This document shows positions 13,900 to 22,343 of a DNA stretch of 23,781 bases, one piece after another (the first letter of the stretch is position 1; each line of letters opens with the position of its first letter). The notes beneath the pieces were generated by a model. The model worked only from the letters and a program-made list of their open reading frames with translations, was not told the origin of the DNA and did no database searches. Origin of the DNA: UKL13-2 sp031370625 (lineage in GTDB: Bacteria; Pseudomonadota; Gammaproteobacteria; Burkholderiales; Usitatibacteraceae); assembly GCA_031370625.1 (NCBI GenBank), contig JANMQR010000308.1, positions 1 to 23,781 on the forward strand, in the 5' to 3' direction. The position numbers and the translations under genes are program-made.

Positions 13900-15153
13900 G
13901 TGAATAAAAAATTAAATCGTTGGGCTAAATTATTATCGGGAAGTCTTTTTCTGTTGGCACTACAGGTGCCCGTTTTTGCACAAACCGCAGAAATCACGCT
14001 CTATGAATCGCCCGGGTTTGCTGGCCGTTCGCTGACATTACGCGGCTACACACCCAATCTGGAGCAAATCGGTTTCAATGATCGCGCGTCGTCCATTGTG
14101 GTGCGCTCGGGCACATGGCAGCTGTGTACCGATGCAAATTTCGGTGGCACATGTGCGACGTTAAGCCGTGGCGAATATCGCAATCTCGATGGCCGCCTGA
14201 ATGGCCAGTTGTCCTCCGCCCGCGAGGTGGGAATCAATGCCAATGAAACCGGAAATTATGGCAACTATCGACGCGGGTCCGTCGAAATTTTTGACCGTCC
14301 TGATTTTCAGGGAACGTCAATTTTACTTGATCGAGATTCGGCAAATTTCTCGAATAACGGCTTCAATGATCGCGCCCGCTCCGTCATTGTTCATGACGGT
14401 ACATGGACATTGTGCACCGCACGGGGCTACGGCGGGGAATGCCGCACCTATGCTCGCGGCCGTTATCCGAACTTGGGTCGTGGCGCATCCGGCGATATTT
14501 CATCAGCGCGTATAAACGGCGATGCCGATGCGCCGTATGTACATGGTGGGGGTGCGGCGATCGGGGGTCAGGTGGGCAATGGTACGGGCGCGAATGTTGG
14601 CATCGGCCGGGTGACTTTATTTGATCAGGATCGCTTGAATGGCCGCAGCATGGTCGCGGTTGAAAACGTGGTTGATTTGGTTGATACCGGCTTCAATGAC
14701 GAGGTGGCCTCGATTATCGTAGAAAGCGGTTCTTGGGAATTTTGCACGGATGCATTTTTTCGCGGGCAATGCCGAATTCTGAAGCCTGGACAGTATCGTC
14801 GTCTCGATCCGGTATTGTTTCGCTCCATTTCATCTATGCGTGCTGCGAGCAGTGCGAATGGTGACTTTCTCGCTCAGACCAGACCGCAAGTCACTGCCGG
14901 CAGGGTCGGCATCGAGCTTTTTGAGCATGACGACTTTCAAGGTCGCAGATTAGGCAGTCGCGATGGCATCGCCAACCTCGAGCGTGAAAATTTCAACGAC
15001 ATCGCGTCCTCTGTGGTGGTGTTGGAAGGTCGATGGGAGCTTTGCACTGACGCCGATTTTGGGGGCCGTTGTGCAGTTTATGGGCCAGGGCGTTATCCAA
15101 AACTATGGGGCCTCAGCGATCAGCTTTCTTCCGTGCGGCGGGTCGATCGATAA
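13900..15153 (+). CDS. Secreted protein with four beta/gamma-crystallin domains
   Basis: A GTG at 13900 is preceded by AGAGGAGG (13887-13894) with ideal spacing, so the start is chosen there although the frame opens at 13813. The 417-residue product has a signal peptide (NKKLNRWAKLLSGSLFLLAL, ending VFA), then four tandem domains of about 80 residues. Each has an opening beta-strand such as ITLYESPGFAGRS, a calcium-type motif (NDRASS, NDRARS, NDEVAS, NDIASS), a WxxCTxxxxxGxC strand and a second-half SS motif (NGQLSS, SGDISS, FRSISS, SDQLSS). This is the paired Greek-key pattern of microbial beta/gamma-crystallins, in which N/D-N/D-x-x-S/T-S loops bind calcium. Two Cys per domain probably form disulfides. 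A linker with GGGAAIGGQVGNG separates domains 2 and 3. Function is unknown; envelope or surface calcium binding is plausible. Confidence 0.9.
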   Translation: MNKKLNRWAKLLSGSLFLLALQVPVFAQTAEITLYESPGFAGRSLTLRGYTPNLEQIGFNDRASSIVVRSGTWQLCTDANFGGTCATLSRGEYRNLDGRLNGQLSSAREVGINANETGNYGNYRRGSVEIFDRPDFQGTSILLDRDSANFSNNGFNDRARSVIVHDGTWTLCTARGYGGECRTYARGRYPNLGRGASGDISSARINGDADAPYVHGGGAAIGGQVGNGTGANVGIGRVTLFDQDRLNGRSMVAVENVVDLVDTGFNDEVASIIVESGSWEFCTDAFFRGQCRILKPGQYRRLDPVLFRSISSMRAASSANGDFLAQTRPQVTAGRVGIELFEHDDFQGRRLGSRDGIANLERENFNDIASSVVVLEGRWELCTDADFGGRCAVYGPGRYPKLWGLSDQLSSVRRVDR

Positions 15154-15170
15154 ATGAAATTGTGATGTTT

Positions 15171-15210
15171 TTATCCTCGGCCGTTCCAACTTAGGACACG
15201 GCGAGGATAA
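15171..15210. terminator. Strong hairpin between convergent genes
   Basis: TTATCCTCGGCCG (15171-15183) pairs with CGGCGAGGATAA (15199-15210) across a 15-base loop, with one unpaired G. It lies between the ends of the crystallin-like and histidine-kinase genes, where a shared terminator is expected. Neither strand has a clear T run after the stem, so the termination role is inferred from position. Confidence 0.5.
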
Positions 15211-15225
15211 GAAAGCAGATTGCGA

Positions 15226-18200
15226 TTACTTGCCAGATGGCGTTGGCGTGATTGCCGTAGCAGCAAGCCATTCGCGAAGCGCGGCATCTGCTTGGTTGTA
15301 GTAATAGCGCGTCAACTCAAAAATTTCGTCTAGCTCTGATTGACTGGCAAGTTTGGGTGTTTTAGTCGCGTTCGTTTCGACCGTTCCATCGGCTGCTGCG
15401 GCGTTGGCTTCCGCCAGCTGTCTTGAGGCCAGTTCCAGATCTTTACAAAGCGCCGCAACGCGGGGAAACCCCATGCTTGCCGACGCGCCACGCAGGCTAT
15501 GCGCGACTTCCGAGAGGGCTTTCCATTCGCGATTTGCCAGACAGTTTTCAATAATGTCCATGCGCTCTACGGCCTTTGACTGAAACAGTCTGATCAGGCC
15601 GCCGACTGGATCTGCCGCATCACCAATGCCGCCTGGTGTTGCCGGCAGATAACGTAAATCTTCGAGTTGCTCAATATCAAGTAGCGGTAATTGATCTACT
15701 CGCGTGGCTAAATCACTGCGTGCAAATGCGGCCGGTTTTGCCGAAGCTTTTATGGATGGTTTTACTGCCGTCTGCGCTGGGGCAGCGGTCATTGACTGCG
15801 CTGCTGAGGCGGCTCTGGGTCGTGTGACTGCCGGGGTGGACTGCGTTACCGGCAAGGCCACCGATGCGATGTTCCCGGGCATCGGTGTGCTCGTCAATCG
15901 GGCATCACGCAAGTCTTGGGAAGCCTGCGGTAGTTGACCCGCCGTACGTTCAAGGACAGCTGCCACTTCAACAGAGCGAATCGGCTTGGACAAATAATCA
16001 TCCATCCCCTCAGCCAGGTAGTTTTCCCGGTCTCCGGCCAGCGCGTGTGCGGTCATCGCGACGATGGGCGGACAGGCCGGCCCGTCAGCGTTTGCAAAAT
16101 GGGCGCGTATCTCGCGCATTGCAGCGCTGCCGTCAAGAATCGGCATCTGGATGTCCATCAGAATTACATCGAAATAATCACGCGTTGCCGCTTCTACCGC
16201 GGCCTGACCATCGCCCACGATGGTGATCTGATGGCCCAGGTTTCTTATCATGCCGCCGATGACACGTTGATTGACCTCGTTGTCCTCCGCCACCAAGACC
16301 TTGTAGGCTCGCGTTGTGATGGATTTGTTGTCATATGTGTCACTGGCACGTCCACGCATGCCTGAGCCTGTCTCGTTTGCCGCAGATGGGATGCGGGAGA
16401 GGTTGCGCCGTTCGAGGTGTTGACCATTTGCGTCGTTCGCCACAGCTGGCGTTGGTTGATAGGTCGCAGAAATCCTCGAAAGCGGCGGGAGCGCATTGCT
16501 TGGTGAAGTGATCGTCATTGCATCAAACGTATCGGTGCGCTCAGACGAAGGTGAATAGGGCCGAGAGGATTTATCGACACCGAGTTCGCCTAGCACTGCG
16601 CGCATGAGCGCATCAAAAAGCTTGGTAACGTTAACCGGCCGCACGAGGAAAAAATCGTGACGTATTGCCGGGAGAATATTTTGACGGGCCAAATCACTTC
16701 GCGTTACACCGGAAAGTAATACGCTCACAATCGGCTTATCCCGCTGCGTCAAGCGGGCGCTATCGTTGGCGGCAAGCGCCGCCTGGAACTCGTCCGATTC
16801 AGGGCTGCGCTGCACAAATTCAGTGACCACAATATCGATGCTGGGCCGTGCACGCAGCGTCGATGCGGCATCATCCGGGCCGACCGTAATGACATCAAAG
16901 CCCCAGCGCATATAACGGTATTGCCGGATCTCGCGGCGAGTGGCAACGCTGTCAATCACCAACAATCGCTTACCGAGAAAATCGAACACCTCGCGTTGCA
17001 TGTACGGCCGCAACGGCCCGCGTGCTTGCTGCGTTTCGATGGTGAAAATGAACGTAGCACCTTCACCCACTTTGCTTTCGACGCGGACATCGCCTTGCAT
17101 GGCTTTAGTTAATCGCTTGACGATCGCCAGACCCAGCCCGGTACCGCCATACTTGCGGGTAGTCGACGCGTCGGCTTGTGTGAACGGCGAAAAAAGTCTG
17201 GCAATCTGTTCTTCGTCAATACCGACACCGGTATCGCTAACGCGGCCTTCCAGCACGATTTTTCCGGCTTGATTACGGTGCGCGTTCAACGATAATTTGA
17301 CTTCACCACCTTCAGTGAACTTGATCGCGTTAGAGAGCAGGTTTAACAGTATCTGCCGCAAGCGTGTTGCGTCGCCAAGAATGTAAAACGGAACGTCGTC
17401 ACGCACGTCATAAATGAGGGCGATACGCTTTTCGCGGGCTTTTTCGGCCACAATCTCGAACGTTTCTTCAATCATCGCAATGATTTCAACCGCGACCGAT
17501 TCTAGCGTCATGTGACCGGCTTCAATCTTTGAAAAATCGAGAACGTCGTTGATGAGGTTGAGCAGCGTGTCGCCGGACGCGCGAATTAATCTGATGTAGT
17601 CGTGTTGTTCTTCGTTTAACGGCGTGTCGGCAAGCAGAGCGGCCATGCCTAATACGCCGTTCAGCGGGGTGCGGATTTCGTGACTCATCGTGGCCAAAAA
17701 TGCCTCCTTTGCCTTGGCAGCCTCGGCAATTCGGGAGCTGCCCTCGATCAGCATTTTCTCGGCTTCTTTACGGTCACTTATGTCGACGATTGAGCCCACA
17801 AACCGCACGGCACGGCCGTGTTGATTGCGACGGGCTATGGCGCGTACTCGCACCCACACGTATGAGCCGTCACGGCGCAACGCTCGAGCCTCGATATCAA
17901 AGAAAGCCGAATTGCCTTTGAAGTGGCGAATTTGTTCGGCCGCGAATGCGGCCTGGTCGTCGGGGTGAATGTTGTTTTCCCAGAGATAGGGCGTAGGGAA
18001 GCCGCCGGAAGCATAGCCAAGGATGTCGCGAAACGCGCTCGAGAAATACGCGTTGCCGTCGTCGCGTAGTTCAACATCCCAAATGCCTTGCTGTGATGCG
18101 CTAATAACCAGATCCAGCTGCTCCCGCTGCAATGCGACTTCGCGCTCCAGGCGCCGCACAGGCGATAAATCGGTGATGGTGCCAATTAATCCATCCACTG

Positions 18201-19650
18201 TGCCGTCGGCACGTCGCACCAATTGTTTGGCCACCATGGTTTCAAACTGTCTGCCGTCTGCCGACGTGACAAAGCGTTCGCTGACATCGTATCCACCTTC
18301 AATCTCATAGAGCCTTCGGTCTGCGGCGTCGTTTTCCTCTGCCAGCGCGGGTGTCTGGATTTCGCTATTTCGTTTGCCGAGAATATCGGCGCGGCGATAT
18401 CCCGATAAGTGCTCCCACGCGCGATTTACCGCTATGAAGCGGCCATTGGTGTCCTTGCGATAAATCGGGCTGGGGTTGAATTCAATAATGTCCTCATTGA
18501 GTTTCATTTGATCACGTAGCCGCGCGGTCATGCTTTCTGAAAGCGATTCAGCTTGTTGACGCAAGCGCGTAAGCAGCCATATCAGTCCGGCCAACAGGAT
18601 GGACGCAATAATGCCGACGAGAAGGATAAATTTTGCTGAAGAATCTTTCAGTTCATCATCTAGCTGCGGGGTGGACGTGAATCTAAGTTTCCACGGTTGT
18701 TGGGGCGAATCGCCGCCTAGCACCGCGCTGTGTTGTGCATTTGTTGCGCGAGCTGCAATAGTCGCGGGCACGGATTCATCGACCAGTTCGGCGACGACAC
18801 GAGCTTCCTCAGTTTGCGTTACTTTCGCCAGTATTTCGCCGAGGTTAATGATCGCGATGAGATGGCCCGATGATGTCGTGGTTTGCGCTGAGGGCCCGGT
18901 GCTGGCTTCGGTCCCACTGCCTTGATTTTGGCTACCGGAAGCCGTGATTGACGGTCGTTGAGTTGGCATGATGGCCTTGACGATTGCAATCGCGATCCCT
19001 GACTCGCCATTTTTACCTGGGATTTGTATTGGGTTTGAAACCGCAACCCCATTTCGGGTGTCGCTGGCCGCGACGGCGCGCTGTACCGCTCCTTGTATTG
19101 CGAGATCGGTCGCGAAGCCCGTGTCTGCCGATGCGCCCGCGGATAGTTCGTTGAATTGATACGAGAGTTTTGCGGGCGCAGGAAATGCATTTGATGCACC
19201 CGCTACTGCGGAGTTTTGCGGAACATAGTCGACGCGTATGAGACCGTGATTGCCGTTGCGGTTCGCGTTGTGCTGCTGCAAGAAATTCGTCCACTCACGC
19301 GCACCAACGGTTGCGCCAGGCAGCACGGCAATGAAAGCGGCCGTGCTCTGCAGCATGTCCTTTGTCGTTTGCAGATCGTGCTGCACGCTCATCTCGGCCG
19401 TGCGCGCTATTTCTTGAAAACGCTCGGTTGCTGCGGTATCGGCGCGTTGATCACTTTTATAAGCGGCAACAAGCGTTCCTATCAACAGCGCTAAAAGTAC
19501 CAGCCACGGCAACTCGACTCTGGGGCGTGTGCGAACACTGACAACTGTCGTTGCCGTCGGCGCCTCATCAGCCGACAGTTGGGCAACGGGTGCAGTAGTA
19601 GCCGCATCGGTGTTGAAAATATTTTCGGCAGCTTTATTTTTTTCGTCCAA
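15226..19650 (-). CDS. BarA-like hybrid sensor histidine kinase
   Basis: The 1474-residue inner-membrane kinase starts at a TTG (19650) just after an in-frame stop, and no ATG precedes the first membrane segment. Order: membrane segment 46-65; periplasmic CHASE-like sensor about 80-335; membrane segment 341-361; PAS about 375-495; PAS about 510-630; HisKA with H657 (SHEIRTPLNG); HATPase about 755-875 (LLNLLSNAIKFTE, DTGVGI, GTGLGLAI); a degenerate receiver about 893-1010, where the Asp is replaced (DIVVTEF) and the Lys is Arg (VRP); an intact receiver about 1116-1235 with D1166 and K1222; an Ala/Pro/Thr linker; and an Hpt domain with H1384 (AHSLRGAS). It is an unorthodox phosphorelay; the output partner is not encoded as a plain regulator beside it. 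The next gene upstream, a receiver-kinase fusion, is a candidate partner. Confidence 0.93.
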   Translation of the reverse strand: MDEKNKAAENIFNTDAATTAPVAQLSADEAPTATTVVSVRTRPRVELPWLVLLALLIGTLVAAYKSDQRADTAATERFQEIARTAEMSVQHDLQTTKDMLQSTAAFIAVLPGATVGAREWTNFLQQHNANRNGNHGLIRVDYVPQNSAVAGASNAFPAPAKLSYQFNELSAGASADTGFATDLAIQGAVQRAVAASDTRNGVAVSNPIQIPGKNGESGIAIAIVKAIMPTQRPSITASGSQNQGSGTEASTGPSAQTTTSSGHLIAIINLGEILAKVTQTEEARVVAELVDESVPATIAARATNAQHSAVLGGDSPQQPWKLRFTSTPQLDDELKDSSAKFILLVGIIASILLAGLIWLLTRLRQQAESLSESMTARLRDQMKLNEDIIEFNPSPIYRKDTNGRFIAVNRAWEHLSGYRRADILGKRNSEIQTPALAEENDAADRRLYEIEGGYDVSERFVTSADGRQFETMVAKQLVRRADGTVDGLIGTITDLSPVRRLEREVALQREQLDLVISASQQGIWDVELRDDGNAYFSSAFRDILGYASGGFPTPYLWENNIHPDDQAAFAAEQIRHFKGNSAFFDIEARALRRDGSYVWVRVRAIARRNQHGRAVRFVGSIVDISDRKEAEKMLIEGSSRIAEAAKAKEAFLATMSHEIRTPLNGVLGMAALLADTPLNEEQHDYIRLIRASGDTLLNLINDVLDFSKIEAGHMTLESVAVEIIAMIEETFEIVAEKAREKRIALIYDVRDDVPFYILGDATRLRQILLNLLSNAIKFTEGGEVKLSLNAHRNQAGKIVLEGRVSDTGVGIDEEQIARLFSPFTQADASTTRKYGGTGLGLAIVKRLTKAMQGDVRVESKVGEGATFIFTIETQQARGPLRPYMQREVFDFLGKRLLVIDSVATRREIRQYRYMRWGFDVITVGPDDAASTLRARPSIDIVVTEFVQRSPESDEFQAALAANDSARLTQRDKPIVSVLLSGVTRSDLARQNILPAIRHDFFLVRPVNVTKLFDALMRAVLGELGVDKSSRPYSPSSERTDTFDAMTITSPSNALPPLSRISATYQPTPAVANDANGQHLERRNLSRIPSAANETGSGMRGRASDTYDNKSITTRAYKVLVAEDNEVNQRVIGGMIRNLGHQITIVGDGQAAVEAATRDYFDVILMDIQMPILDGSAAMREIRAHFANADGPACPPIVAMTAHALAGDRENYLAEGMDDYLSKPIRSVEVAAVLERTAGQLPQASQDLRDARLTSTPMPGNIASVALPVTQSTPAVTRPRAASAAQSMTAAPAQTAVKPSIKASAKPAAFARSDLATRVDQLPLLDIEQLEDLRYLPATPGGIGDAADPVGGLIRLFQSKAVERMDIIENCLANREWKALSEVAHSLRGASASMGFPRVAALCKDLELASRQLAEANAAAADGTVETNATKTPKLASQSELDEIFELTRYYYNQADAALREWLAATAITPTPSGK

Positions 19651-19843
19651 GTTTATTTAGCCATGAGTGGAATCGGTTGGCCTGCGAAACGGCGCATAGG
19701 CATTTTTAAGTCGCGCGAAAAAGTTAGCGGGGAACACATTGAAAACAGGTTAAATCAAGAAATGTCTATGGGTATTGTTTGAGCAAAGAATGTTGTTCGC
19801 AAAAATCTTAATCTCCGGCACCCAAATACAGTCGCTTTGTTGG

Positions 19844-21298
19844 TTACGAAACGTTGGCGGGTGTTTGTGCCGAGCGCCCGGATTTGTCATCCTGGAATGA
19901 CAGGTCGAGGCTCGCCGCGGCCGCGCGATGAATGCGTTCGAACAACGCTGACCTGCGAGCTCCGGATGCTTCCGTGCCTTCGTGATCGAGAGAAGTGGAC
20001 ATGTTCGGCGCACCAAACAAGTGGCCGAGCTTTGCCAACACCACGCCTGCAGATTCAGGCCGGTCAGCTGGATTTTTTGCGAGCATGGACTTTATGATGG
20101 GGCCAAACTTGGCGAGATGCGACGGAAGATTTGGCAGCGGTGCGTGCACATGCTGTTCCAGCATGGTTTGTGCGTCTCGCGCTTTGTAGGGCGGATTGCC
20201 GGTGAGCAACTCAAAAAACATTGCGCCGAGCGAATAGATATCTGCCCGATGATCGATCAATTGACCTGTAGCTTGCTCAGGCGCGATGTAAACAGGCGTG
20301 CCAAAAACTTCACCGTGCGCTGTTTCGTAAAGCTCAGTCTGGGCATGCTTGGCGATGCCGAAATCCGATAAGGCAAGCGAGCCATCGGTTCGCAGCATCA
20401 CGTTGTCAGGTTTCATGTCGCGATGCACGATGCCGATCTTGTGCACCGCCGCCAACGCGGCTGCGATTTGAATCAGGATTGCGACGGCGGTATCTGGTGT
20501 GAGCCCCGGTTCGGGTGTGTGCGATTGCTGTATTAACTTTCGCAGATCGCCCTCTTGAAAATACTCCATCGCGATGTAAGCGTGCGTTTCCGAAAATCCT
20601 TGATGAAAAATTTTCGCGACATTGGGGTGATCGATTTGTGACACCAGTGCGTATTCAGCAATAAAGCGTTGCATGATTTCGCCGTCTTCGTCTGCGGTGA
20701 TTCGTGCAAGCTTCAAGACATGCCGCTCACCAGAGTCGGCGCGCTCGGCCAAAAACACCTGCGACATGCCACCCTCGCCAAGCTTTTTGATCAACCGGTA
20801 GCCATCAAGATCATCGGATATACGCCGCGAACCGTCGACGGCCAGCGTACTGTTTACGCTCTCAACGCGCGCGGGTTGTTGCTGCGATTGTTGAAACAAT
20901 TGCCTCGACTGCGCCGAGCGCTTGAGCCGTGCTGTGACGGAGTTCAACAAGTCGTTACGCTTGACCGGTTTTGCCAAAAAATCATCAGCGCCAAGCTCCA
21001 TGCCGCGACGAAATATCGACACGTCGCTGTGCTGGCTGAGCAGGATGATGGGAATGAACGCGGTGGCAGGTCGCGCGCGAACCGCCTCTAATAACCCGAA
21101 ACCATCCAGACGCGGCATGGAAATATCAGTGATGATCAGATCAGGCGGATTGCTCGAAATCAAAGCGAGCGCTTCCTCGCCGTCTTCGGCAACCGCGACA
21201 CTGAAATCTGCGCCTGCGAGATGCATGCGCAGAAGCTCTCTGATGACGCTGTCGTCATCCACCACTAGAACGTTTAAGTGGGCTGCTGCGTGCGCCAT
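19844..21298 (-). CDS. Receiver domain fused to Hanks-type Ser/Thr protein kinase
   Basis: The 484-residue product starts at the ATG at 21298. Residues 8-125 form a response-regulator receiver: acidic DDD at 14-16, phospho-acceptor D58 (IITDISMP) and K110 (AKP). A Gln/Ser-rich linker follows, then a complete eukaryotic-like kinase at 167-430: glycine loop GEGGMSQVF, K196, catalytic HRDMKPDN with D294, DFG at 312-314 and APE at 339-341, then RADIYSLGAMFFELLTG. There is no membrane segment or PASTA domain, so it is cytoplasmic. The C-terminal 55 residues look unstructured. Phosphorylation by a histidine kinase could switch a Ser/Thr kinase output, and the same-strand hybrid kinase 193 bases downstream is the natural candidate donor. 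That link and the substrates are inferred. Confidence 0.93.
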   Translation of the reverse strand: MAHAAAHLNVLVVDDDSVIRELLRMHLAGADFSVAVAEDGEEALALISSNPPDLIITDISMPRLDGFGLLEAVRARPATAFIPIILLSQHSDVSIFRRGMELGADDFLAKPVKRNDLLNSVTARLKRSAQSRQLFQQSQQQPARVESVNSTLAVDGSRRISDDLDGYRLIKKLGEGGMSQVFLAERADSGERHVLKLARITADEDGEIMQRFIAEYALVSQIDHPNVAKIFHQGFSETHAYIAMEYFQEGDLRKLIQQSHTPEPGLTPDTAVAILIQIAAALAAVHKIGIVHRDMKPDNVMLRTDGSLALSDFGIAKHAQTELYETAHGEVFGTPVYIAPEQATGQLIDHRADIYSLGAMFFELLTGNPPYKARDAQTMLEQHVHAPLPNLPSHLAKFGPIIKSMLAKNPADRPESAGVVLAKLGHLFGAPNMSTSLDHEGTEASGARRSALFERIHRAAAASLDLSFQDDKSGRSAQTPANVS

Positions 21299-21380
21299 TA
21301 CTAAAACCTCACATAAATATAAAAATTGGTACGCATTGTGCTAAACCTAACTGCGCGGAACCGGTCTCAAGTTAGAGAAT

Positions 21381-21417
21381 AAAAAAGCATCATCGCGTAA
21401 GCCTAGGATTATGATGC
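21381..21417 (-). terminator. Terminator-like stem-loop in the leader of the receiver-kinase gene
   Basis: On the minus strand GCATCAT (21417-21411) and ATGATGC (21393-21387) form a 7-bp stem with a 17-base loop, directly followed by six T (21386-21381). It lies about 83 bases before the receiver-kinase ATG in the 252-base divergent gap, so it may be an attenuator, the end of a small RNA, or chance. Confidence 0.4.
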
Positions 21418-21550
21418 ACCGCGCGAACGTGATCCAGCTTTGTGACCAACAATTTGTCAAATGCGACACAAGTTGACCGTTGGGCGGCTGAAGTCCATCC
21501 GGAAAACATAAAGTGTTACCATTCAATGTGTTGCAAAAAATAAGACGCCA

Positions 21551-22222
21551 ATGAACCCGCTCCCGATGCAAAAAAATCTTGTTTCACCACATTTTGTACG
21601 CCATCGCGCCAGCTTGGTATTCGCGCTGGCATGCGCCGTAACAGCGGCCGCGTTTTCGAGCGCTGCGGCGGCCAACATTTATTCTTTTACCGACGAAAAA
21701 GGTGTCGTACATTTTTCAAATCTGCCGCATTTAGACAAACGCTTTCGCATGGTTTACCGCATTCCGACCGCGGGGAACATGCGACCCAATGCGTGGTCGG
21801 CGAGCGGCCCAGTGACCATTGATATCGGCAAATACGTGCCCATTATCGCCAATGCCGCGAAAGTAAACGGCCTGGATCCAAAACTTATTCATGCAGTGAT
21901 TCGTGCGGAGTCAGGTTATAACGCGCGCGCTTTGTCACCTAAGGGTGCAGTTGGCTTGATGCAACTAATCCCTGCCACCGCACAGCGGTATGGAGTCGCC
22001 AACATAAATGATCCTAGCGACAACATTCATGGCGGTACGCGTTATTTGCGCGATCTACTCACGATGTTTAACGGCAACGTTGAATTGGCCCTCGCAGGCT
22101 ATAACGCGGGCGAGAACGCGGTGATTCGCGCTGGTAATCGCATTCCCAACTATCCTGAGACCATGGCCTATGTGCCAAAGGTGATGAATTTTTATCGTAC
22201 CGTGGATCTGTCGCGGTTTTGA
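21551..22222 (+). CDS. Periplasmic lytic transglycosylase (SLT domain with DUF4124)
   Basis: The 223-residue product starts at the ATG at 21551 (a second ATG lies five codons on; neither has a strong ribosome site). Residues 1-41 hold a signal peptide ending AAAA. Residues 42-70 (NIYSFTDEKGVVHFSN) are the short DUF4124 segment common in proteobacterial envelope proteins. Residues 95-215 are an SLT/goose-lysozyme-type domain with catalytic E120 (IRAESGYNARALSPKGAVGL), MQLIPATAQRYGV, GGTRYLRDLL and ALAGYNAGENAV. It cleaves the MurNAc-GlcNAc bond of peptidoglycan, leaving an anhydro end, for wall turnover or insertion of envelope machines. No specialised secretion system is nearby, so a housekeeping role is likely. 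It ends before the bidirectional terminator. Confidence 0.92.
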   Translation: MNPLPMQKNLVSPHFVRHRASLVFALACAVTAAAFSSAAAANIYSFTDEKGVVHFSNLPHLDKRFRMVYRIPTAGNMRPNAWSASGPVTIDIGKYVPIIANAAKVNGLDPKLIHAVIRAESGYNARALSPKGAVGLMQLIPATAQRYGVANINDPSDNIHGGTRYLRDLLTMFNGNVELALAGYNAGENAVIRAGNRIPNYPETMAYVPKVMNFYRTVDLSRF

Positions 22223-22226
22223 TATC

Positions 22227-22292
22227 AAACTCTAGCGCCAGAGAGCTTTTTCAGGCATAAATGGCTCAAACAGCGCGCTAGTATTAGAGTTT
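22227..22292. repeat. Imperfect long inverted repeat after the transglycosylase gene
   Basis: AAACTCTAGCGC (22227-22238) pairs with GCGCTA plus GAGTTT (22275-22280 and 22287-22292), with a 6-base bulge GTATTA on the right arm and a 36-base loop. It lies just before the clear terminator. It may be an extra 3' stabilising structure or a second, older terminator. Confidence 0.4.
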
Positions 22293-22306
22293 AAATTATG
22301 AAATTG

Positions 22307-22335
22307 AAAAAGCCTGCATATTTGCAGGCTTTTTT
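22307..22335. terminator. Bidirectional rho-independent terminator
   Basis: AAAAAGCCTGCA (22307-22318) and TGCAGGCTTTTT (22323-22334) form a 12-bp stem with a TATT loop. On the plus strand T's end the stem; on the minus strand the five A's supply the T run. It serves both the transglycosylase and the malate synthase genes, which converge here. Confidence 0.93.
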
Positions 22336-22343
22336 CATTGGAA

